Both the position numbers and the translations under genes were made by a program. A stretch of 64,000 nucleotides of DNA from Alphaproteobacteria bacterium (GTDB lineage Bacteria; Pseudomonadota; Alphaproteobacteria; Ferrovibrionales; Ferrovibrionaceae), in assembly GCA_017307375.1 (NCBI GenBank), contig JAFKFH010000004.1, positions 372,001-436,000 on the forward strand. Reading direction: 5' to 3'. The notes beneath the pieces were generated by a model that saw nothing but the letters and a program-made list of their open reading frames with translations, was not told where the DNA came from and did not search any database. Below, one piece after another: positions 33,451 through 40,470 of the stretch; the first letter of the stretch is position 1; every line of letters starts with the position of its first letter.

Positions 33451-35349
33451 TTGGGAAAGTCAGGTCGCCCGGGAACTGGTGAACCCGACCAGACCGCCTT
33501 TGTCGGGCTGCTGTGTCGGCAGCCATCCGATCGGCTTCTGCGCCGCATCTCGACCCATCCGGGCCGGCGCGTCGAGTGCGGGCCGGTTCATCTGGCCGGG
33601 CCGGGCCGCCGGATCAGAGGCGAAACCGGAATCCAGGCCTTTGCCCTGGCCGGTCGCCTGGTGAACGACCACGAACTGGCGGGCGACCAGTCAACCGGTG
33701 CTTCGCCGGCCGATGCCGCGGCCGTGGCGATGGGCCAGGTCCAGCGCCGCGGGCTGGACGCGCTTAGCGGATTTCGCGGGCATTTCGCGCTGGCGCATTG
33801 GGATCAACGGGCCGGTCGCCTGTGGCTGGCCAGCGATCACCTCGGCCGCCGTACCGTCTTTTATGCGCGCGTCGAAGACGGGTGGGCGTTCGCGTCAGAC
33901 CTGCGCAGCCTGCTGGCGCTGCCGGGCGTGTCGTCCGAATTGAACGACGGCTTTCTGGCTGCCGCCCTGTCCGACGTGCCGCCGGAACCTGACGAGACCT
34001 GGTATGCGGCCATCCGGCGGGTACCGGCGGCCAGCGTCGTCGAGCTTCATCCGGACGGGCGAGAGGTTCCGCGCGGGTATTGGCGGCCGGACGAGGGATC
34101 TCGCCTCGCCTTTCGGAAGGACGACGACTATGTCGAGCAGGCCCGCGCGCTGCTCGACCGCGCCGTGGCGCGGGGCATGCACGGCAACGAAACCGTCGTA
34201 TGCCAGCTGAGCGGCGGATTCGACTCCGGCGGCGTTGCGGCTACCGCGGCGCGGCTGGCGATGCCACGGCGGATCCATGCCTTGACCGTGGCGCCCCCCG
34301 AAGGCATGCCTCTGTTCGAGCATCCGTCGTTTTTCGGCGATGAACGCCCGTTGGCGCGGTCCGTCGCGGCGATGCACGCGAACATGGCCTGGGAAGCGGT
34401 ATCATCGGCCGACCTCCATCCGCTGGATGAAAGTCCGACACGGCTTTTCCTGGCCGGCGCCGCGCCGGCCCGGGGTGTTCTCAATGTCGGCTGGTACGGC
34501 CCCTTGTTCGATCGCGCCCGCAGCCTCGGCGCCCGGTCGATGCTCACCGGCGGCATGGGCAACATGACGCTGTCCTGGGATGGATTATGCGGCCTGGCGT
34601 CGATGGCGCGGCGGGGGGATTGGTGGCGATTGCTGCGCGAGGCGCGGGCGCTGGCGAGGCGCAGCGGCGTTTCCGTCGCCGCGGTGCTGCGGCGGCATGC
34701 CATCATGCCGCTGCTGCCGCCCCGTCTGCAGGCGCGGTGGGCAGCCTTGCGCCATGGCGTGAAGTCCGACGGTGAAGAGTTCAGCGCGGTTCATCCGGAA
34801 TTTGCCCGCAAGCATCTCATCCCCGAACGGCGGCTGGCGCTGGGGATGGACTACCCCGGCGATACCGCGGCGATGCGGCGCCGCTGGCTTTTCTACATCC
34901 AGTCGAACCCATGGACGGCGGACTGGACCGACGGGCTGCTCGGCATCGACACCTATGCCCCCTTGTCGGACGTCGACTTGCTGGAATTCTCCTTCGCCGT
35001 GCCCGAGGAACAGTATTTCCGTGACGGGCAGACCCGCTGGCTGGCGCGGCGGGTGCTGGCGGACCGCTTGCCGCCGGCGGTGCTGAACGAAACCCGGCAC
35101 GGCTTCCAATGCGCCGAATTCCTGCACCGTCTGACCCTGCAGCGCGCGCAGATGGGCGAGACCCTCGCCCTGCTGGAACGCTCGCCGCTGGCTTCCCGCA
35201 TGCTGGATCTCGATCGCCTGAAGCGACTGATCGCCAGCGAGTGGCCGACGGACGCGGCCAGTACCGGGTTCGGCGAATACGGTGGCGTGCTCCACCGCGG
35301 CTTGCACTACGGACAGTTTCTCCGCTGGGCGGAAGGCGGCAACCAGTAA
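33451..35349 (+). CDS. Asparagine-synthetase-like lasso cyclase 1
   Basis: The 632-residue product has an N-terminal Ntn-type domain without the Cys2 needed for glutamine hydrolysis, then an ATP-pyrophosphatase domain with CQLSGGFDSGGVAATAARLA (SGGxDS). Lasso cyclases (C proteins) activate the core Asp or Glu side chain with ATP and close the macrolactam. The first in-frame codon after an upstream TAA is TTG at 33451; the true start is uncertain, but the segment TAFVGLL aligns with the MSAFAGVV start of cyclase 2. A candidate precursor ends 92 bases upstream. PqqD 1 follows after 128 bases. Confidence 0.85.
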   Translation: MGKSGRPGTGEPDQTAFVGLLCRQPSDRLLRRISTHPGRRVECGPVHLAGPGRRIRGETGIQAFALAGRLVNDHELAGDQSTGASPADAAAVAMGQVQRRGLDALSGFRGHFALAHWDQRAGRLWLASDHLGRRTVFYARVEDGWAFASDLRSLLALPGVSSELNDGFLAAALSDVPPEPDETWYAAIRRVPAASVVELHPDGREVPRGYWRPDEGSRLAFRKDDDYVEQARALLDRAVARGMHGNETVVCQLSGGFDSGGVAATAARLAMPRRIHALTVAPPEGMPLFEHPSFFGDERPLARSVAAMHANMAWEAVSSADLHPLDESPTRLFLAGAAPARGVLNVGWYGPLFDRARSLGARSMLTGGMGNMTLSWDGLCGLASMARRGDWWRLLREARALARRSGVSVAAVLRRHAIMPLLPPRLQARWAALRHGVKSDGEEFSAVHPEFARKHLIPERRLALGMDYPGDTAAMRRRWLFYIQSNPWTADWTDGLLGIDTYAPLSDVDLLEFSFAVPEEQYFRDGQTRWLARRVLADRLPPAVLNETRHGFQCAEFLHRLTLQRAQMGETLALLERSPLASRMLDLDRLKRLIASEWPTDAASTGFGEYGGVLHRGLHYGQFLRWAEGGNQ

Positions 35350-35477
35350 ACCGCAAGTCGATGCGGGCCGGTTCGCGGTGGCAGGACGATCGCCGCTTCA
35401 GACCGACCGGCTGCATTACTTGACACCTTGGATGGCATCGGGCAGAGGTTCCGCCTCATCAATGACCGATCCGCATC

Positions 35478-35774
35478 ATGGCAGACGCCGATATTCCTCC
35501 ACTTCTTCCTGCTATGCTCGTATGCCGCCGGGAAACTCTGCTGACCGCCGATTTGGCCGACCGGATGCTGATGATGGACCCGGACAACGGACTCTATTTC
35601 GAACTCGATACCATCGGCACCGACATCTGGCGACGGCTGGCAACCCCGGTACCGGTGGCGCATCTGGTCGCGGACCTGACCCGTGACTACGACGCACCGC
35701 GCGCAGAAGTTGAACGGGATGTGCTCGCTCTCCTGCACGACATGGTGGCGTACGGGCTGGTGACTGCTTGCTGA
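35478..35774 (+). CDS. PqqD-family RiPP recognition element 1 (lasso B1-type)
   Basis: The 98-residue product has the PqqD winged-helix pattern: MLMMDPDNGLYFELDTIGTDIWRRL, shown here in part as DPDNGLYFELD and GTDIWRRL, then VAHLVADLTRDYD and ALLHDMVAYGLV. PqqD/B1 proteins hold the precursor leader and present it to the enzymes. Its stop overlaps the start of kinase 2. It is a discrete protein, which in lasso systems normally implies a separate B2 protease; none follows. Confidence 0.85.
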   Translation: MADADIPPLLPAMLVCRRETLLTADLADRMLMMDPDNGLYFELDTIGTDIWRRLATPVPVAHLVADLTRDYDAPRAEVERDVLALLHDMVAYGLVTAC

Positions 35775-36712
35775 GCCCATCACCGGGGACGGATGGATAC
35801 CAGCACAACCTGTGCGGATTGCATCTGGCATCCGACATGCCCCTGCCCGAACTGCCCCCCTGGCGGGGAGCGGAAGGTGGAACGCCGGAAATTGAGGTGC
35901 GGCTGGGCAATGTGCCAGACCAACTGCCCGACATCATCCATCGAGGACCGATTCTCCAGATTGGCGGCGACGGCTCCTGTCGCTACAACATGGCGGGGGT
36001 CGCCTGCTTCCTGATCGAAGGGGGACGGCGCATCACCGTCAGGCCCCACATGGCGGCGGACGCCCCGGACGTCCGCCTGTTCCTGCTAGGCAGCGTCTTC
36101 GGTCTGCTCTGCCATCAGCGCGGATGGCTGCCCCTTCACGCCTGTTGCGTGGAGATTGGCGGGCGCGCCATCGCCTTTGCCGGGCCGTCCGGCATCGGAA
36201 AGTCGACCCTCGCTGCCAGCTTCGTTCGCCAGGGTTACCGGCTACTGGCCGATGACGTGACCGTCATCGATGCCCATGCGCCGGGGGGACCCTTAGTCAT
36301 CCCCGCCATCGGACGCATCAAGCTATGGAGGGACACGCTGGACGCGCTGAAGATTTCGGCAGACGGGCTGGAACCCTGCCGAAACCGGATGGAGAAGTTC
36401 CAAGTTCCGGTGGGCGGACGGTTCCAGCTCACCAGACTGCCGCTCACGGCCATCCATCTTCTCGACCGGGTCAGCGATGAGCGGCAGGCCGAACTGTTGC
36501 CCCTGGTCGGACTGCAGGCCGTGGAAACCCTGCTGGGTGCCGTCTATCGGCGCCAGGCCGGCGAACGGATGGGTAAGCGGCCGCAGATGCTTCGGGCCAT
36601 CCACCGTCTGCTGACGGTGCCCATCCTGGCGCTGCGTTATGCCCAAGGGCTGAGCCATCTGCAGCAGACGGTCTACCGGATGGCTGCCCGTTATGAAGGT
36701 CGCGGGGAATGA
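35768..36712 (+). CDS. HPr-kinase-like RiPP kinase 2
   Basis: The 314-residue product starts at a TTG overlapping the PqqD 1 stop. It contains GPSGIGKST (Walker A), LPLHACCVEI and LLADDVTVID in the same order as kinase 1. The expected reaction is ATP-dependent phosphorylation of the precursor's C-terminal Ser, as known for paeninodin-type kinases. Its stop overlaps the sulfotransferase 2 start by four bases, so PqqD 1, kinase 2 and sulfotransferase 2 form a coupled unit. Confidence 0.85.
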   Translation: MLSPSPGTDGYQHNLCGLHLASDMPLPELPPWRGAEGGTPEIEVRLGNVPDQLPDIIHRGPILQIGGDGSCRYNMAGVACFLIEGGRRITVRPHMAADAPDVRLFLLGSVFGLLCHQRGWLPLHACCVEIGGRAIAFAGPSGIGKSTLAASFVRQGYRLLADDVTVIDAHAPGGPLVIPAIGRIKLWRDTLDALKISADGLEPCRNRMEKFQVPVGGRFQLTRLPLTAIHLLDRVSDERQAELLPLVGLQAVETLLGAVYRRQAGERMGKRPQMLRAIHRLLTVPILALRYAQGLSHLQQTVYRMAARYEGRGE

Positions 36713-37533
36713 CCGGATTCTGCTGGCTGGCCTCATACCCCAAATCGGGCAACACTTGGCTGCGCCTGGCATTGCAGAGCCTGATCAATGGCGGGAAGGA
36801 GGTCGATTTCCGGTCGCGTGAGACCTTCGCCGCCATCGCAGCGAGCCGGGCAGACCTCGAAGACGTGCTCGATGCCCCGGTCGACGAGATGACGGATGAC
36901 GAGGCCGAAGCGCTGCGGCCCCGCTTGTATGAAACCCAGGCGCGGGCAGCCGCGGCCCCACTGTTCCGCAAGGTGCACGATGCCTGTATGACGACGTACG
37001 CCGGGGAACCCCTGTTTCCGCCGGCACTGACCCTGAAGACGGTCTATATCGTGCGCGACCCGCGCGATGTTGCCGTCTCGCTGGCCCATCACACCGGGAG
37101 GGATCTGGACCAGACGATTGCTTTCATGGGCGATCCCGCGGCGACCTTCGGCTTGGCGGGCAAACGACAGTTGCGCCAAGTATTGTCGACCTGGAGCTTC
37201 CATGTCGAAAGCTGGTTGCGGGACGGGCCTGAATTGCTGCTGCTGCGCTACGAGCATATGCTGGCAGCCCCTGAAGAAGTGCTGGGGCGGGTGGCGTTGC
37301 ATCTGCGTCTGGACGCATCCCCAATGGACGTCCGCCGTGCTGCGGCGGCCACGCGTTTTGACCGGCTGCGCGCGGCTGAGGACAGATATGGTTTCCGCGA
37401 AAGCCCGGCTGCCGGGGTCCGATTCTTCAGGCGGGGCATTGCCGGAGGCTGGCGGGACAGCCTGACTCCGGCCCAGGTGGCGCGGATCGTGGCAAACCAT
37501 GGCCCGGTCATGGCTCGCCTGGGCTACGCCTGA
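36709..37533 (+). CDS. PAPS-dependent sulfotransferase 2 (PF00685 type)
   Basis: The 274-residue product has the 5'-phosphosulfate loop WLASYPKSGNTWLRLAL near the N terminus. The 3'-phosphate motif is VYIVRDPRDVAVSLAHH near residue 110, and the C-terminal FFRRGIAGGWRDSLTPAQ is typical of the family. It would transfer sulfate to a hydroxyl group. Coupling to the kinase gene by an ATGA overlap makes a role on the RiPP likely. The terminal Ser, core Thr residues or a hydroxylated residue are possible acceptors. Confidence 0.85.
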   Translation: MTGFCWLASYPKSGNTWLRLALQSLINGGKEVDFRSRETFAAIAASRADLEDVLDAPVDEMTDDEAEALRPRLYETQARAAAAPLFRKVHDACMTTYAGEPLFPPALTLKTVYIVRDPRDVAVSLAHHTGRDLDQTIAFMGDPAATFGLAGKRQLRQVLSTWSFHVESWLRDGPELLLLRYEHMLAAPEEVLGRVALHLRLDASPMDVRRAAAATRFDRLRAAEDRYGFRESPAAGVRFFRRGIAGGWRDSLTPAQVARIVANHGPVMARLGYA

Positions 37534-37558
37534 CGGCTAAATCCCCGGCCATCGTGGC

Positions 37559-39490
37559 CTATCGGTTGCCGCCTTCCGTCCAGTCCAGGAACTGCCCGAC
37601 ATGCAGCACGCGCAGCAACTGGACGCGGAAGGGTGCGCTGTTGCCGGCCAGGGTTTCAGGGTCCGCGGGCCATTGCCGGCTCAGTTCCCTGATCAGCGGC
37701 ACATTCAGGATCCGGGTGGCCAGGGGCGATCGCTCCAGCCGTTCCACCTGAGCCTCCAGCACATCGCGGTTCGGGTTCAGGCGCGCATGCCAGTCGGTAT
37801 TTTGCGCGCCACGCCGATAGTTCGAGATGATCTCCGGCGACAGCCGGTCGGCAAAAGCACGCCGCGACAGGCGGCGCCAAATACCTTTCGACAGGAACTG
37901 CTCGTCGGGCAACGACAGGCAGAATTCGAAGACCCGGCGGTCGGAAAACGGATCGGAAGGGGTGACGCCGTTCATCGTCCTTTGGACCACAACCCCATCG
38001 GTTTGCATACGCGACCGGAACAGCACATAGCGCAGGACGGAAGCGATTGTATCCGATGAAATAAGGGTCTGCCGCAATGCCCCCTCTCGTTCAAACCGTC
38101 CTTCCAAACCCGCGCTGCGCAGGAAGTCAGGGTTCAATAACGTCGGAGGAAAACTCGCGGCCCATCGCCGGCGACGCACAGGTAGCCAGCTCGGCAGGGC
38201 CTGCGAGACCTGCCCGCGCGCCAGTCCGCGCCAGACGGAGGGCGTCATCGTGTGCCGCAGAGCCAGGATTTCATGGGCCAGGGCTGTCCAGGCCCGGTCC
38301 CGACGAAGGGCGTCAAGCCGGGCAAACCCGTCCGCACTGAAGGTGTAATTGCCGAAATCACCTTGCAGCAGGGTGGTCGCGCCTAGTTCGGCGGCCCGCT
38401 CATAGACCGGCACAAACCATGCTACGTTGGATGGCGAGCGCACAGCAACACCAGTCGCCAGGAATTGGCCGCGCGGGTCCAGCTCCGCCGGCCGGGTGGC
38501 CCGTGATGATAGATATTCCAGCTGCAGATTGGGATGCCGCGCGGCCAGGGTCGCCACAAAGGGACGTTCGCTGGCATATTCATGCGGCATGACGGGAACC
38601 GGCACCCCATCCATCGGCACGGCACATAATCCATGCACGGTGGCAGGGGCGCGTTGCTGGGCGGCCGTCGTTGCCACGGCGCTGGAATCCAATCCCCCGC
38701 TGACCATGGCGACCACCGGTCCCGCGATGCGCAGGCGGCAGGCCACCGCCTGATCGAAAACGTCGCGGGCGGCATCCACGTAATCTGCGTCGCGCGCCAG
38801 GCGCAGCGTCGGGCGCGGCCCCGGTTCCCAGAACCGGTTGCGGGTCACGGCATCTGGGGTCACGATGATGCGTTCGGCCGGGCCGACCCAGGAAATTGCC
38901 TTGTACAGGCTGCGGCCGCTTTCGTCGGGCGTGGTCAGCAGGATGTCGGCGATGGCAACTTCGTCCAGATCGCGCGGGATTTCAGGCAGCGCCAGCAGGG
39001 GCCGGTAATCGGTAGAAAAGGCGACGAAGCCGTCGCCCCGGCTGAACAGCAGGGATCGATTGCGGGCGCTGTCGCGCGCCAGCATCAGCCGCTTGTCGCG
39101 CTGGTTCCAGACGGCCCAGGCGAAATCCCCCAGAAGACGGGGAACCGCATCCTCTCCCCAGCGCTCATAGGCAGCGCGGGCGATGTCCCCATCGGGGACC
39201 GGACGGGACACCGGGCTGGTCAGCCCCAGTGTACTCAGCAGCTCTCCGCGGTTGTCCAGCCTGCCATCGAACATCGATACGACCACACCGTCGGCACCAA
39301 CGGCCGGTTGGCGTTCATGACGGTCTTCAGGGGCGAGAATGCGCTGTCGGAATGCGAAAATGCCGACGCCGACCCGGCGCAGCGTCAGCGCCCCCAGGCC
39401 CTTGCCGTCCAGACTGTTGCTGAAACGGGCATCGACGCCTTGTGGAGGGCTGCCGCCACCAAGCGCGACGACACCCGCGAATGCACTCAT
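37559..39490 (-). CDS. Asparagine-synthetase-like lasso cyclase 2
   Basis: The 643-residue product starts MSAFAGVVALGG, so the glutaminase Cys2 is missing. The synthetase domain has AMVSGGLDSSAVATTAAQQ (SGGxDS). The length and the missing Cys2 fit lasso C proteins. Precursor 1 ends 49 bases upstream on the same strand. It converges with sulfotransferase 2, the two stops being 25 bases apart. The near-identical C-terminal endings of the two cyclases (FLRWAEGGNQ and FLDWTEGGNR) show that they are paralogues. Confidence 0.88.
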   Translation of the reverse strand: MSAFAGVVALGGGSPPQGVDARFSNSLDGKGLGALTLRRVGVGIFAFRQRILAPEDRHERQPAVGADGVVVSMFDGRLDNRGELLSTLGLTSPVSRPVPDGDIARAAYERWGEDAVPRLLGDFAWAVWNQRDKRLMLARDSARNRSLLFSRGDGFVAFSTDYRPLLALPEIPRDLDEVAIADILLTTPDESGRSLYKAISWVGPAERIIVTPDAVTRNRFWEPGPRPTLRLARDADYVDAARDVFDQAVACRLRIAGPVVAMVSGGLDSSAVATTAAQQRAPATVHGLCAVPMDGVPVPVMPHEYASERPFVATLAARHPNLQLEYLSSRATRPAELDPRGQFLATGVAVRSPSNVAWFVPVYERAAELGATTLLQGDFGNYTFSADGFARLDALRRDRAWTALAHEILALRHTMTPSVWRGLARGQVSQALPSWLPVRRRRWAASFPPTLLNPDFLRSAGLEGRFEREGALRQTLISSDTIASVLRYVLFRSRMQTDGVVVQRTMNGVTPSDPFSDRRVFEFCLSLPDEQFLSKGIWRRLSRRAFADRLSPEIISNYRRGAQNTDWHARLNPNRDVLEAQVERLERSPLATRILNVPLIRELSRQWPADPETLAGNSAPFRVQLLRVLHVGQFLDWTEGGNR

Positions 39491-39539
39491 GAACCAACGT
39501 CAATCAAGCACGGACAACTCGGGAAGGACATCCCGTGGT

Positions 39540-39704
39540 TCAGGAAGCCAGCAGATTATTGGCACCATCGTCCTGGGTGGCGGCGGCGGCAAGGGTGATC
39601 ACTCCGATCGGCGCAACCGTCAAACGGGGCGCAACCCAGGGCTTGCGGGCCGGCTCTACCAAATCGACTTCCATATCGTTTTGACCGGAATCCTGTCCCG
39701 CCAT
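39540..39704 (-). CDS. Lasso-type precursor peptide 1
   Basis: The 54-residue peptide starts at ATG 39704 with GGGAGAG six bases upstream; a longer frame from 39749 has no such site. The leader contains KPWVAPRL, the YxxPxL-type motif, then a Gly and a Thr at residue 37, 11 after the Pro. If Thr is the penultimate leader residue the core is AAAATQDDGANNLLAS, with Ala1, Asp7 and Asp8 available for a 7- or 8-member macrolactam ring and a C-terminal Ser. The gene is directly upstream of cyclase 2. Core boundaries are predicted, not shown. Confidence 0.75.
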   Translation of the reverse strand: MAGQDSGQNDMEVDLVEPARKPWVAPRLTVAPIGVITLAAAATQDDGANNLLAS

Positions 39705-39773
39705 GGCCGACTCTCCCAAAACTAGCAATTCATCTCTACAATCAAACAAACTTTACAGCGCTATCCGTTGCAA

Positions 39774-39890
39774 AAGACAGTGGATTTTAAGGCGAAGGTG
39801 GCGCTTGAGGTGGTTTGGCGCCACTTAGCGATGGCGCAGCTCGCATTGAAGCCCAGTCTTAGCGAGGCAATGATCAGCGCTTCGCGCTAG
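39774..39890 (+). pseudogene. Remnant of an IS3-family orfA
   Basis: A frame of about 39 codons starts near a TTG and reads QKTVDFKAKVALE, which matches the N terminus of IS3-type OrfA proteins (FKAKVALE is a signature). It continues MAQLA and EAMIS in the positions of the OrfA helix-turn-helix and then stops. No orfB or terminal repeat is recognisable. It lies in the 323-bp gap between PqqD 2 and precursor 1; the rest of that gap holds nothing I can assign. An alternative reading as B2-protease debris on the other strand is weak. Confidence 0.5.
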
Positions 39891-40027
39891 GTCAATCGTG
39901 CCGGAACCGACGGCCCGCCGTCGATACAGCCATGTCGCACATTGATTTCCTGGACTTATTCTCTGCCGAGTCGCCGCCGGCTGCGGGCCGGTATTGGTGC
40001 GCCGCCTGTCGTGCGCCTGACTGTGCT

Positions 40028-40333
40028 CTACGGCGAAGTCGGCACGACTGTTTCGATCAGGCCGTTGTCGGACAGAAACGCCAGGAATTCCAGCACGTCG
40101 TCCTGGATCTGCGCCGGATCGCCCTCGTACTTGGCCGCCAGATCCTTGACCAGGTCGTAAACCTGAACGTCTCCGACTATCCGTTCCCAAATATCCGCTG
40201 AAATGGAATCGAAGTCAAAATAGTTGCCACTAGCAATATTCATCAAAATAAGTTCGTTGTTCAGCGGCGTCTGCAATGTCTCGCTTCGCCGCCGAATATG
40301 AGAAGACGATGTGATTTGAGTTGATTTAATCAT
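40028..40333 (-). CDS. PqqD-family RiPP recognition element 2 (lasso B1-type)
   Basis: The 101-residue product has the PqqD pattern: LILMNIASGNYFDFDSISADIWERI (key parts SGNYFDFD and ADIWERI), VYDLVKDLAAKYEG and EFLAFLSDNGLI. It is clearly less GC-rich than its neighbours, which suggests recent acquisition. It is upstream of precursor 1 and cyclase 2 on the same strand, with an insertion remnant between. In related loci a B2 protease gene would follow a B1 gene at once. Confidence 0.85.
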   Translation of the reverse strand: MIKSTQITSSSHIRRRSETLQTPLNNELILMNIASGNYFDFDSISADIWERIVGDVQVYDLVKDLAAKYEGDPAQIQDDVLEFLAFLSDNGLIETVVPTSP

Positions 40334-40470
40334 TAGGAATGGTCGTGGTGTCGTAGAAACTCATTTGATTCTAAACCAATTCGACGATGTCGCGCAACGC
40401 CCCGACGGCTGTGCAAGCCCGCCTGACCGGCGGGCCTGGACAGCCGCTGCAAAACGACCGTTGCTGCCTT

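Larger units (their letters stand above)
29953..40333. other. RiPP biosynthetic island, probably lasso-peptide type, with two precursor-cyclase modules
   Basis: The island holds two asparagine-synthetase-like proteins, two PqqD/RRE proteins, two HPrK-like kinases, two sulfotransferases and one JmjC/cupin protein. Module 1 is on the plus strand: precursor 2, cyclase 1, PqqD 1, kinase 2, sulfotransferase 2. Module 2 is on the minus strand: PqqD 2, precursor 1, cyclase 2. Kinase 1, sulfotransferase 1 and the oxygenase sit to the left. PqqD, Asn-synthetase homologue and HPrK together are diagnostic of lasso-peptide loci such as that of paeninodin. The B2 protease and the ABC exporter are not found. 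Confidence 0.75.

Noticed and set aside
39825-40027. Minus-strand sequence downstream of PqqD 2 as a remnant of a B2 leader peptidase
   Set aside because: A short stretch (CLAKTGLQCELR) recalls the catalytic-Cys region of B2, but the spacing is wrong and no His or Asp motif follows. The plus-strand IS3 orfA reading is stronger.
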